Source: Azolla caroliniana (Eukaryota; Polypodiophyta). Taken from it: a DNA stretch of 64,000 nucleotides. Each line of letters starts with the position of its first letter. Within the stretch, counting starts at the first letter, position 1. The position numbers and the translations under genes are program-made. Below are positions 20,883-34,700 of the stretch, one piece after another. Below the pieces are notes generated by a model. That model had not been told where the DNA came from and did not search any database. It worked only from the letters and a program-made list of their open reading frames with translations. The DNA is taken from positions 5,828,001 through 5,892,000 of the forward strand of contig JBHGNT010000005.1 of NCBI GenBank assembly GCA_043228905.1, written 5' to 3'.

Positions 20883-23154
20883 ATGGGAGAGTCCGGCACT
20901 GCAGCCACAGATCAACAAGCGGCCCTCAAATCAGACGATGCACGTGCGGCATGGCCGTCCCTTGTCAAGTACAACAACCCCAGCGTCGTCACCACCAAGG
21001 ACTCTGCTTCCCTCTCCCAACACAAAGACAAGTTGAAATCTGTATGCACTACTTTGTACTGCTTTTAAATATATGTGCATCTGTGTGTTCATTTTCTTGT
21101 ATGTATATATATATATATATATATCTAGCAGAAATTCTAATTCACGAGAAATAGATGATCGTTTTACTCTCCAGACATCAAACACTGTATTAAACCATTA
21201 TAGAACCAAAAGTAACACATTTTCTCTTAGGGTTATGTGTGTAGTTGAGAGATGAATACATGTTCCAGAATTTTACAAATCAAAGGGTGCAATTGAGAGT
21301 GCGCATTGTGACTCTAAGAGAGAGAGGGAGGGAGTTTTCTTACATTCTCCATTCTTAATACTAGTTGTATATCATGTGTTTATTTGGATACATGGCACAT
21401 GCACACACACATACACTAGAACAAGAAAGCAGGCGCGGAACAGCAAAAACCAAGCATATTGCAAACAGAAGATGTCCTGGATTCTCTTCTGCCACCAAGG
21501 CACGTTACATTCTCTTTGCAAAATGAAGTGTTGTTACGTACATTATACATGCATATGCATTAGATATAGACAATTATAGGATGTAAATAAGTACTTATGT
21601 TGTATGCAAACTAGCAGGATATGGTCAGATGAAGGTGCTAAGTATATCCAACATGTCTCCAGCTCCCCTGCAACTAGGCTCGATGTTGTCAACCTTCAGG
21701 CAAGATGTCAAAAAGACATAGTTACTGTTATCTTACTCCAGTTACTGCTATCTTACTCGGGATTCCCAAAATGTTTGCATTCAATGATATTCAGGAGAAG
21801 TTGGACCAGGAATTGCAACGGAGACAAGCTCGTGAGACAGGAATTTGTCCCATCCGAGAAGAGCTCTATGCCCAGGTTTAATTCAACTTATTAATGATCA
21901 TGACACCTCTAGTTAAAGGGATCAATCTTGAAATATGTAAGGGCCAAATGGAAAAATGTATGTGAAGCTCTTAAGCCTTACTGTCTTCAATGTTGGGTCG
22001 ATATGAACATTGTTGCCAGGAAAACAATAATTTGAAATCTGTTTATATATAAATTTGAAGGATTATAAACATCAAATCCTCGTGTGATATATATTTGCTT
22101 TAGATTTTTGTATCATGCAGTGTTTTGATGAGATCATCCGTCAAGTGACCGTGAATTGTGCTGAGAGGGGCCTCTTGCTCCTTCGAGTGCGGGATGAGCT
22201 TCGAATGGTAGTAAAACATCGAGTGCTGCCTAAATTAATCCATTATGAACATTTGAAAGACTTCTAGGGTATGTATCATTGCAGATTCCTTCATCATCAA
22301 CCTTTGCCTAGTTCCAAAAGGCTTTCACATAGATATCTGAGACAGTTGAGTCATGTAATTAGCTCTATTAGATGAAGCTGATTGTTACACATCTTCTGGC
22401 CTTATGCAGAAAATACCATAGTTTCCTGATCAATAGATCAAGCTATAGTAATAATAATGATATCTAATATTGGTTTAACAGCCATTAATTCATAAGACCA
22501 TTTGGTAAGCTGAACAGTATTGATTGGTTCTAGTAAAATAGGCTCGTGATCTGGTCTGACTAATTATATCTTGAAGCAATTTTCCAACAGACCATTGCTG
22601 CATATCAAACTCTCTACGAGAGTAGTGTTGCATTCGGACTAAGAAAGGCTTTGCAAGCAGACTGCGGGAAAGTTAACATGGAAACTCGAATTCAGCAGGC
22701 AAAGCTTTTTATAACCCCCAAGAATCTAAACTCTATAAGTTAATCAGGGATTTTCTCTGGTATTTCCCCTGAGAAAGATCAAAGATACTCAAATTGATTA
22801 GCTTTTTTTTGTTGTTTTGGATGTTTAAATAAACAGTTGGAGATTGAAATCAAGGAATTGGATCGCCAAGTTGCAGAATGGAAGGTGGGCTCCTTTCATT
22901 AGATTAATAAAGAATTTGATGCGCCGACTTGTCATTCATGTGGTGTCCACCTTCTTTACTTAAACTTTCTTCTTGTTTGATGCATCACAATAATATGCAT
23001 AATACAGAACAAATGTGATCTCATCGAGAAACGAGAGAGCGAGCGGAAGGCATATGATGACAAGAAACACGCAGAAGAGATCGCTTACTATACCAAGTCC
23101 AACAAACAATTGAAGACTCAGCTCGAAGCTTTCTTAGCTCCTGCAAAGAAATAA
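20883..23154 (+). CDS. DNALI1: Axonemal inner-arm dynein light chain p28 (DNALI1/IDA4 family)
   Basis: A subunit of single-headed inner dynein arms of motile cilia and flagella, expected in plant spermatozoids. Exons are 20883-21041, 21420-21499, 21618-21699, 21795-21875, 22121-22207, 22591-22698, 22837-22884 and 23008-23154. All phases close to 263 residues, against 253-258 in alga and human. Hallmarks in order are PSLVKYNNP, DVLDSLLPPR, HVSSSPATRLDVVNLQ, RRQARETGICPIREELY, CFDEIIRQVTVNCAERG, LLLLRVRDELRMTIAAYQ and a C-terminal coiled coil (RIQQLEIEIKELDRQV). Introns 2, 3 and 6 use GC donors (AAG/GCACGT, CAG/GCAAGA, CAG/GCAAAG). The phase and the family alignment allow no GT alternative. Exon 2 could instead start at 21444, eight codons shorter. 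It is divergent from the PPR gene. No damage is seen. Confidence 0.95.
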
Positions 23155-25868
23155 CTATGCATTTTTTCCAAATCAGAACTGAATCTAATTAATATCTCAT
23201 TGAGTAGTCCTCTGTGGTTGATCCACAGCATATACATACTCTTTTGGCTGATGCAATTTTTTGTATTGATGTACAAGATTCAAAACATGAGACACTTAAT
23301 GATTACTGTCAAAACATTCAAAGGAATTGGTGAAGTCATGTAGATATTCTGTAAAACTAACTGACGAAGATGGAATACTCTCTTGGATTTGTCTCAACTG
23401 ACAACACCTCAAGATGTGAATATTGCCAGGGTCTGGGACATGGGGAAAGAGGTATTAATTATTATGGGGCATCCTTCACTAGGCATAACACACCTAAGAT
23501 AGCCTTGGAATCACACACTAAACTGGCTTAGATGCCATTAGTAACCTTGCATGAAATGCCTTAAGTAATTTCCAATGAGGAAGAATTAGTGTTAATGCAG
23601 AAATGAAGAAAAGGAAAAGGAAGAATTGTAAAAACATGGGAATACTAGTTTAGCATCAGAATGCTTTTCTACACTCTTTAGCCTTTCTGGTTTCAATTCA
23701 AAGCAAAACATAGTTGGTATCCTAAAGATTGTTGGCTTACTTCGAGTAATGTCAATGTTAGGCAACTAATGAGGTGTGATGAAGTTTTTTGGCGTACTTC
23801 TTGGAATGCCAATGATAGGCTATCTAAAGTGATTTTAGCCATAAAAGTTTGGGTGGCACGATTATTTGCTTGCTTCCTTCATGTGACATTCATGCTTGGC
23901 AATTTAAATGCATACAAAATCCTAGATATTTATGAAAAATAGCAAAGACCACGGAAAACCAATGCTACAACACATCCAACTATTTCTATTTTGTTGGATG
24001 TCATTTTCACTTTCGCTTTTGCCTAATGTAGTGTTTGAAAGTTTGCTTTTGCTTTTTTCTTCTCTAATGTGTTGTTCTCTCTTTTCTTCTCTTTTCTTGT
24101 GAACCTATGCTCTAACCCCTTGGGCTCCAATTGTCGTCCTTGCTAATGACAACCACATGCTTGCCTCCCCCTTGACTTTGCAATCATTGTTTCCTTGCCA
24201 TCGTCGTTGACTTCATGGCCACAATTGTGAGGTTCACATGACATACATTAAGGACCAAGCTCAAGGAATGGAATGACAATAGGGATACACTTAAGACACT
24301 TCAATCATAATGAATTCAAATGTATGTTTCACAATATTATCAACTCCATGTCAACAATTTCCTCATTGTAAAGGAGTTGAAAAGTATTTTCTTGAACCTC
24401 AACATGAGCAAAAAGATGTTGGAAAAGCTCTTTCGACCCTCTCGAATCTTCTCTCATGAGATGGCCGTAATAAAGTAGCTTGCTAATATCCACAAAGTTT
24501 CCCATGAGAGTCTAGAATGCACCATGGCACGTGAACATAGAATGGACACCTCAATGAGGGTTTTGTATTTACTCCTGAGTGACAAAGAATATTGATTCAC
24601 ATACATGTCTCATCGAGGACATGGGGATTATAGCAAGAGTACGCTTCATACGTTTCTCCAAAACTAGTGTTACAAGCTTACCTTGTTTTATCCGTAGGAT
24701 ATTGGTATGATGGTGAAGCCGGTCTCACATTGGAGCCAACAACTAACAAGTGGTGGATGAGTCTTTATTACAAGCTTCTTCCTCGCTCTAGGTAGCTTCC
24801 AAAAACATGTGTTGCAAATAGACATACCAAAGGATAGGATCAAACGTAACATGGGAAATCACTGTGGGGTTGTACTTACGTTGAAGTCTCTTGATGACTT
24901 CAAAAAAGTAGGTTTTTTTTGTTAAGATCAAGACCATTAGGCCAAATCAAGATACTTACCAAATATTCAAAAAAGTTGGAGGATCCTATTGAGCTCGCTC
25001 AATGTTTCAAACCATATCATTTAGGCACCCCATTCTTAGAGGAGGAGAGTTCTCTCAAGTGGTGGTAAAAATCATATGGCACCAAGTTTATATTGATCTG
25101 AATAAAAATCAAGGTCAAACTATTTTGAGCATGCATCGGAAGAACATGCAAAGGTTGCAAAAGAAAGGTTCTATTTGTTACAATTACGGCTAGGAGAAAA
25201 TGGTAAATATCTTACAAGTTCTATCATTAACAACTTGAAAGTTTTGGGAGTAGATTTAGTTATAATGAAGTGGTGAAATTTTCTCACGTTATCACCGATA
25301 TCCAACAACATTATGAGTTTACATGCAACCTAGAATTTCAGGGAAGGTATATTTTGTAAAACATGTCAAACTTTTGGTATATTTCAGGGAAGGTATATTT
25401 TGGTAGTCCTTTGATATTCTAAAAACCTCGTTAATTGTCCAAAGCATAAGTACATATAAGACATTTGCATAAATCTACAAAATATCATAGAAAATGCAAT
25501 TTATTTTTCTCATAGCTTTCTATGATAAAAAGTTAAAACAAAAGTAGCATCTCGTAACACTAAGTACAAACCCACATAATATCAATATCAAAGAAAGATA
25601 ATATATCAGCACGTGAGTACATATTCATTTATCAACATTATGTTGATGTAAACGACCCACTTCTTCTAATATTTCTACCTTTCAAAGTAACAAAACAGTC
25701 ACTGTGTATCATCTCTTTAAAATTTCTCTTATTTGGTGTATTGATTACCACAAAATTTAAGAGAGGTTGGTTTTTTTTTTCCAAAAAAATTACTACTTCC
25801 ATTAGTTAAGACAATGTACATAGGATAGAGGTTGGTTTTTAAGAGAAACTCTTTTAGTTGCAAATGGT

Positions 25869-25914
<46 letters not shown>

Positions 25915-28741
25915 CAACTTCTCATCCTCAAAATAAAATATCATGTTTTACTTTTACATATATATTGGTGAAGCAATGTATATGAATCCTTCCTAAAATG
26001 ATTGCATAAAGCATGTAACTATTCCTTTCATGTAGCTTTCAATCCATAATAATTAATTGAGAAATACATGTTTTTTTAATTAGCAATAATTTATCTTTTT
26101 ATGTGATATATCTCATATTGTGTACACAAGAAGGGGAACCTCTTTTGCCTTTTTGGTGGGCAAACGCTCCACTTATATAGAGGCCTCAAATGGGCAATTA
26201 CACATGCATGCATGGTGCTTAACTATTACACATGATGGCCTCATGAGCAACCGCATGGGTTGTGTGCATGGTGCCTCGCATGGCCTCTCCACAATATGTT
26301 TCTTACCTTATACTTATCAATTTAATTAAGACAAATGTATCTCTCAATTAATGTAATGGGTATGTATATGTACCCTCATGCTTGGTTAATTTAAAAGATC
26401 TTGAGATCTTGCTATATATTGTTATATGAAGCCTACCATTTGTATAAAAGCCAAGTTTGTTGCTTCATGGCCTTGTATTTTTCAAGATATTTGTTGGAGA
26501 CTTTTGCCTCGATTACGATAATCCATGTTGTCGTTTCTCATAGTTGATACCTTTTTGTTCCCAACTTAGAGCCCCTTTATGAGCCTTGTTATTTGGTATG
26601 ACTTGGTGGACTCTTATGCCTCAATGGTTGTGGATTATAGCCAAGTTTGTCATTGGTCATAATTAGACTAACAATTGATTGACATTGACCCTTATAATTG
26701 TGCCACTAGGCCAACTTTGATATGTTACAAGGTGGTTCACTTGACTAGTGATCCCTATTATACTAAACATGTCCCTTCAAACTATTTGCATGGTTTCGTG
26801 TCAAGAGATGTTGAACATTAGACACATTAGAAAAACTCAAAGTAGCCTAAAAAGTAAACCCTATCCTCCAATTCTTAATGGATTGGAATCACAATAACCA
26901 AACAACTATGTCCCTTGGACTATATTGATACCAAATCAAATTGTATATCCTAAATGTATCTTAGAGTATGCATCCCTAATTTCCAATTACCCTTTTTCAA
27001 ACTCGCGAATATTGCATACACTTCCACCACCTTAGGCTAAGTTTTTCCTTGTTCATGTGCGATGGATAGGTTCAAGTGATCCTAGAGTGCCCTACCTCTT
27101 GGTTAGCTTTCCCAACCCAACATAGGCCATGTGCCTAATTCATCGTGTCAAGTTGGCAAAGCCAAGATCCTCTAGGATTTTCCTCTTATATGGCACTCCC
27201 AATTCTACCTCATGCACATACATAAAATCCTATATAAAATGTAGAACATATTTGGGAAGCTATTTGGTTCACTTTTCCAACCCCAACCCTCAGGCATATA
27301 TTGTAATTCCATGTTTGGGTCCCCCTAAAAGTTCTTTATAATTGTTTTCTCTCTCTCTATTTATATTTCTCATTCGCACTTCATCCATTCATTTTGTGAA
27401 TCTTGCTTTCTCCATATAATTGGGATCTTTTTAAGTTTTGATGTTATTATTGTCCACATTGCACAACCATATGCCTAATGAGATTCAATCCATTGATGAA
27501 TCACTCATGTATGATCAATGTCTTCGAGATGTATTCCTCCACATTTTCATTTATTCCCTTAGTTCCATGATGTTTGCACATAATAAGAAACTAGACTTCT
27601 CCATCCATAACCACAAGTGGCAACTTGTCAAATGTTTTGAACTTCTACCATTCAAATAAGTTTAGTTATAAAACTATTCTCCTCTTATCTATAGTTTACC
27701 CACTAATAAGATACCACCAACATATAGGCAAACACCTTGGCATGCAATGGGATTGAAAGTTTAACTACTAAGAAACTACTACTAATTTCACTATTATGAA
27801 TGGTTTAGCCTACGACCTAACAAGAACTAATAGGCTCATTAGTGTTCTTGATTATTTAAACAACTTTGTCATGTATTTGTCAAATTTGGGTATTGTGTTG
27901 ATCAACCAATAACTTGGCATTCATTAGTTTTGGCAAATTGATATTAGGTTCCAATAAAAAATCCAATAACTCAAGAGCTAACCCTAACATTCTTTATTGC
28001 TTATAATGAGACAGTACACTACAAGGTGCTTTTTGTACATATAATCTTGTCGCATGTGCATCTATGTAACATTGAAAATGCGTGAGAAGGATGCAGATAA
28101 GACAAGTGCTAACATGTAAAAGGGTGCACTTACTAACATCTAGCAAAGATACTACTAGTGGCCTATATCTACTTGATACAAGTGTAGACTTTCATAGAAA
28201 CTCTTAAATTCCCCATCATATGCATCCCAAGGCCAAAACGCAGATGCTATCGTGATCCAACAACACATAGATGGGATTCACTTCCCCAATCCAGTTGCAC
28301 AAGCCAGTCCAGAATCTATGGTTACCATAAACTAAGAAATTGCACGTTGCAATAACATTAGGCAAAGGAATAGTTGATCACATTACAAGATTAAACTAAC
28401 TCATATATAATACACACTTTTCTTTTGTGCATTCTTGTGTACATTCTCTATTTGCTAACTCTGCTTATTGGCTTGCAATCTGCTTGACATGGACAGAATT
28501 TATACAGAAATCCAAGTCTTCCTTTCTGACCATATTGATTGCTCTTCTAACTCCCTGTGACCGCCAATTGGGATCAATAAATACAAGACGACCTTGCACT
28601 ATTGGAGGGATATGAAACAATTGAAATGCTGTTGACAGATCCCCTCTGTGCTTGATGTGAAGGAAACATTTAAAAACCTTCTGCCACTTCAGAAATATTC
28701 AGCAAATTATAAGTTTGTATCAGTAGTTCACATCTCTCCAG
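23155..28741. other. Gene-poor region with degenerate repeats
   Basis: No supported gene in 5.6 kb. An (AT)n tract lies at about 25873-25910. Segments near 24200-24900 keep longer stretches of codon-like sequence with frequent stops and may be very old retroelement DNA, but no diagnostic motif survives. A near-duplicate ATTTCAGGGAAGGTATATTTTG occurs twice at 25337-25400. Confidence 0.45.
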
Positions 28742-31700
28742 CTAACTGACACTTAAAACATCATCATCACTTGTGAGAGATCCATACAACAAGTCATACC
28801 CACTATGATGAGATGGGTATGCAGCATCATCAGCTGGTGGATGTATTGTCTGACTTTGGGAGCTATGTATCTTTTGGAACAAATGCCTTAAAACTTTCTC
28901 TCTGTCCTCCCATGTCAAGTGGGAGATGTCCACCTTTGGGCCACCTAGTATTCTCACAGGTACTTGTTTCAAGCTCTGCATAATGTTAACAGGCATATTC
29001 TCCACATTATTCTTTGATACAGGAACTTCTTGGCTAGTCATTTTCCGGGTTGGGAGCAGCTGAGGGCTGGTCTTGCAGCGGATTAAAGGCGAGGATGGTG
29101 AGGCACCCCTACTGGCAGCGATGAGCCGATGAGAGTTGGTGGTGGACATGGTACTTATTGGCAGAGCCATTCTAGTTACTTGGGCTGTGGCTCGAGATGA
29201 CATATTATTAACTGGAGCCTTTCTTGAATGCTTTTTTGATGTTTGAATATGTTCCATGACATGATGCAAAGACTCGATGAGGAAACTTTCGACCTCCCCC
29301 CGTTCTTTCAGCACTTGCTGTGCAAGCTGCCTCACTTTCCTCAGCTCATGGATTTTTGATTGTGCCAACCGCTTCAATGTCTATCATAAAACATTCAATG
29401 GAGATGGAAATAGCAATATCAGGAACTAAATCCTTATTATTCATGTGAGATACAATAGCAGTTGATGCATTGAACCTGTTTTTCAGCCTGAAGAGCTGCT
29501 GTCCGTTTCTTGTGCTCTTCTTCAATCTCTGTTCTCTCAGCACTATATTGACGGATCACTTGACCCAAGCTCTTCTCTAATTTTTGTAGCTGTCAAAACC
29601 AAGAATCAAGTCTCTCCTCTTCTTTCTTTTTCAAAATCCAAGAATCCAGGGTGAACAGAACTAAAATGCACTACACAAGGGTACAAGATGTATTTCTTTT
29701 TCACATTGGGGCTACACCCTAATTTTAATCGATTTTTATTGACCAATAGACCCTGATTGAAATCCCACAAGCTAACAACTAAGTTATATGTGTTTGGTCT
29801 TTCTATTTTTATAATCACAATCATATTAATTATGAAAAACAATACAGAGTAAGGTCAGTCGATCACCATAAAATACATAGAATTTATAAACCCTTCTCCA
29901 AACCATCACACTGAGAACAAGCCATGTTGAGACATGTTGAACAACAATGCAAATTGGGCATCATTAATTGAACAAAGATGGAAATCTCCCCCATCCCAAA
30001 GAGAAGTGCCATATTACCAGTTCCTTCTTTAAATATGTGGAGAAATTCCTATAAAATAAGAATGCATTGCAAATACACCAATCATGCCACGATCCGCAGA
30101 ATCTCAGAAAGCAAAGACAACACTCAGCCAATGGTTGAAGTATCTCATCTGTACTTGAACAAAAACCTACTGGAGAGGAGAGAGTCTGAAACCCATAATA
30201 AAGTCCCATAGTCCAAAACATTAAACCAAACATTACATGCCTATGGACAATTGCAAGATCTATGTGAATACTGCACAAAATTTGTCTCCCTCAAGGATGG
30301 CTTACCACAGATTGTCCACAACTTGCCAGAGGATGGATTCAAATAGAGACTGAGGCAGTGCTCACAAAAAAATATGCCAGCCCAGAGTTTCCCCCACCAT
30401 TAGAGATTGAAGCAGGACATGCTCTTTGAATTGGTACCTATAACTGAATAATTTTGCAAATAATGTGAAGGAGAGATTAAAAATGCACATCAGAGAGAAG
30501 TGCATTGTTATTCGCACCCATGGAATATTCTAGCGCCAAACAAGATATACACCTAACAGTGATCTCCTGGAAGAAATACCAAATAGAGATGGACTTCACT
30601 TCCAGTGTTTATACCAATCTATCACGCATTTTTGAAGACTCATTTGACTCATTTCAACATGTACATTTTCTTCAGTTTTGAGTGAGCTCTATAAAGTAGA
30701 GTACCATCATAGTTGTCTACCCTAACCACTTCAAATATTTTTTCCTCCGCCTCATTGAAATTTCATGTTCTTTTTTTATGCATCCTAAATAGGTTTGTGC
30801 ATACCATGGAGTTAGATACAGTTTATGAGACCTATATGCATGTTGCTTATATTGATACTAATTTTGGCCCTTCAAAAGGAAGTGGGAGAAGATCCTAAGG
30901 AGAGATAACTGCGAAACCCTTCAGGAATATGAGCATAAAAAAAAAACAGGGTAGAAACTGAACCGTTTAAAAGGAAACACAGTTCAACTATTTAGAGAAA
31001 AGAACGCAATGTTGTACTTGAGGCGTATTTCATCAGAGGATGAATAACTTCAATTGCTAGATAGACAATGAATGAGACTCACTTCCTCGTCACAAAGTCC
31101 TATGGATCTTCTTGCTTCTAGGGTGTTCGTAGGGACATTGGGTGAAGTTAAGATTATGTGCACCTAAAGGGTTTCACGTTGAGGATGAAAATACTACAAG
31201 TGCATCTGGCATAATAAAAATTCATCTAGACAAACATATGACTGATTGGATACATAAGCAATCAATCCACATGTTCTTAATGTAATCATTATTTTTAAGC
31301 CTCCATGTTATAGATCTCACTCAATCTTGCTGATGATGGTTTTGACAACAAAGATAACATGACATAGTAGGAAAAGGCCATGTCAATGATCATCTTTTGA
31401 ACACTGAGAAAATCCAGGAAAAAAGAAGAGTTATACCTTATTGCTATTGCCAGAAATACATCGTGCCTGGGTAGAGCTCCGTTGAAGGTGGAGAGCTTCA
31501 GCTTGTCGTAATAAATCAACATCACGAGCTAATTTTGCTGCTTCTAATTGCAAAGAAGATTTTTCCTTTTGGAGACCATTTGTAACTTCAACATGCATCC
31601 TCAACTCTTCTTGCAATCTCTCATTCTAGAGAAATGCAAGTTGAGTGCCATTGTTATCAGTTTCTTTGCTAATAAAAAAGGTACTGCCTTTAAAAAGAGA

Positions 31701-34700
31701 AATTCCATGGAATAAAACACACCGAGTAAAGCAAGAAATAGAAAGTGCCAAAAGGTTTGATGACCTAACCAAACAGCACACTTTTCATGCAGGATTCCTC
31801 CAAAATTAAATGAGCCTTTAAAGACACTAAACCAGAAGGCCGAATCAATAAGGAAAAACAGAATGGTTTTTTTCTCTCAATGATTTTTTATATTCTCTCT
31901 AGCCACACAAAGTCATTCCTTTATTTCCTGTGCTGACTAAAATTTCATCTTGATCACTCTGGTTACTATATCCTCCCATTCAGTAATTGTGAATTTTTTT
32001 GGAAGTGCAACTAAACCAGGTATGTCAGCAAGAGTGACAAAAGAGGTCATTTATGACTCTGATGAGCTTATAGTCTACCTTCACGAATTACATTATCTCG
32101 TGTATTGAACAGCAACCTTCCCCAGAGGAGGGTTCTACTCAATTTCAAATAGGGAATCCTCGATTGTCAGACATGTCAATCCCTGCTAAATTCTGAGCTC
32201 CATCAATATACAACATAAAACTGAGTATCAATAGGTGTAAAATTCCCAGAGTGGTTAAAAGTTTATCCATAGAGGACCATATCTCCAGAGTGATTTGATC
32301 TATTACTAAAGGGTAAACCACCATATGCAATGTAGTGATTTAGATATCCCCACCAGAGACCGTTCAGGATAGCTCCACAATGTATATACAAAAACGAATG
32401 AACATTTGTATTACACATCTTTCCAACAGTGTTACGGATTGAAAAGACCAACATCTTGAAGAATGTGCATAATTTTTGTTCCAACATGCTCCTCGATCTC
32501 CTTTTCAAGTTGAGCATGGATTTCAGCTAAACTCTTCTCGTAATCCCGTTTCAAATTATTGCTCTGAAAGATCACATCCGCATCATTATGTCATCCCCAG
32601 TTTGTTCATGATTGGACAAAAAAATCACAATTGTCAATAGTCAGAGCATACCTGCTCCATGTATTTCCTCTCAAGTTCCACAAGGTTATTTTTCTCCTTT
32701 TCTTGTTGCTCAATCAGCTGTTCTTTCCTCCGTTTAAGCTCTTCTTCAATTTCAATCTGAACAGTACAGAATCTAGCAGTTTAGGTGATTATTATATCAT
32801 CTCTTACAAGACATTACTGCTTGATTGACTCCATAAAGAAGATATCCATTGCAAATCCGCATTTCCATGTTAACCGAAACTTAAATGACTTTGACAGGTT
32901 GACCACCTGTTGATTAGAAAATGAAAATGAAACTATATTGGAACACTTGATTTCTTCAATTTCTATTCTCATTCATGTTGTGATTTCAAGTAATTTTGAA
33001 ACACCCACACAACAACTTATGTCTTCCAAAGCAGAGGCAACACATACAAAGTTTCCCATAATATGGAATAGTGGAGGGTGCTCATCTAATTTTGGCAATT
33101 GTATTGAAACATAGACTTCCACGATTGATATATCACACTCAGAAAGACCTGGGTAATCCAGGGCAGATCACTATCACACTCAAAACGACCTACGTAATCC
33201 AGGGCAGATCACACTTTAAACTGCAACCAGAGTTCAGGGAATTTATATATTTGCCTGGCAAGTACGGAACTTATGGAGAGATTGAAGCTCATCCTGCAGT
33301 GTATGTAATTGATTAACAACTTCAGCTTTTTCTTTGGTGAGAGTTCCGGTTTGCTCTTTTAGTTTTTCCTGCCACTCTCTCTGAATGCATATGATATATT
33401 CTTCTTTCTGCCTTACATAAAAAAGAAACAGAAAGACATTAAACCTTAGCTGTGCATACATTTTTATATGTCTTCAAAAGGTGGCTCGGTGACTTTCATT
33501 TACATTCATGTCTATTTATGTCTAAGTAATGAAAAAATTAGTGAAGTCATCACGTTGCAGTTCATGATCCGAAAATAGTTTGGTTCCTTGGTTCTTAATA
33601 GAATCAATCTACCATCTAGAAAGAAGAGCCCTACACTTGCTTTTCTGTTGTAGGCATTTGTCTAAACCTCAATTATCAGAGAATATGACTGACTTGACTG
33701 ATTGACATCAAGGCCAAAAAGAAGAAGGCACATCTCGAGATATAACTTCGGAACTACCATTTTCAAAGAGTAGATCAGCTTGATTCTTCCATGAGGTTTC
33801 TTACTAATGGAAGCATGTGGAATAGCTAAAATCTAATTAAGACAATGTTTTGCCCAATTAGATGGCAGGGAGGGGACTGCATCTTTTGAGATCAGAGTTG
33901 CTTATCCACAATTCTTAAAAACATGGACAATTCCATTTCTGAGAAGTGTTCTTGCATTTCAATGCGTTCTAAATTTCATCATGTTCCAAATCTCTCTCCT
34001 CTGTGTTGACAATTTCTCCGCTCTCATGAGAAAGAAAGCAAATGCATGCAGAAAATCTTAGAGAAATCCTAAGCGTAAGCATGTTAAGAATAATGGTAAC
34101 TTAACTGTTATGGATTTGTATATTGGTTATAAGGTCTTATTTGAGCAATCAAATGCAAGAAAGATAATCTGCTATAGTTCTCTTTCACACTTGCCTTCCT
34201 TCTTTACTATTGAGAGATAGGAATGGGGCTTAAGAAATTGGCCACTCACAATACAATGGATCTTCAAAGTATCAAGACCGAAATGGTTAATGTCTGGATT
34301 ATTGCTATGTTTAACTGTGCATTGCAACATAGCATATCTCAAGATTGGAGTACGAATTGGATCAAAACTTACATAAATGATGTAAATAACTATTGGTAAT
34401 TCTCAGTTCTCTTATGGAAAAGCTATTTGGATTTATAATGACACCTACCTTAAGTAAATGGGCTGAAAAGAATGGTAGGAGGGCTTACAAACAAGATGCT
34501 TTTCAAAACACCATAGTATCATCAATCACCTTGTCGTCGTTAACTGCTAATGGAAGAAAGTCGTTTTGACAGATAACAGATTCGGCTTGGCTTGTACTAG
34601 TTTTGATGCCATACGAGTGGAGTCTAATCACCTTTGCACATTACATCCAATGCAACTCTATGAATCTAAGCCACTCTACTTGGGTGATCTGCCTTCGATC

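Noticed and set aside
23155-28741. A hidden gene in the 5.6-kb gap between DNALI1 and BBOF1
   Set aside because: All open stretches are under 75 codons, without motifs or matching splice sites.
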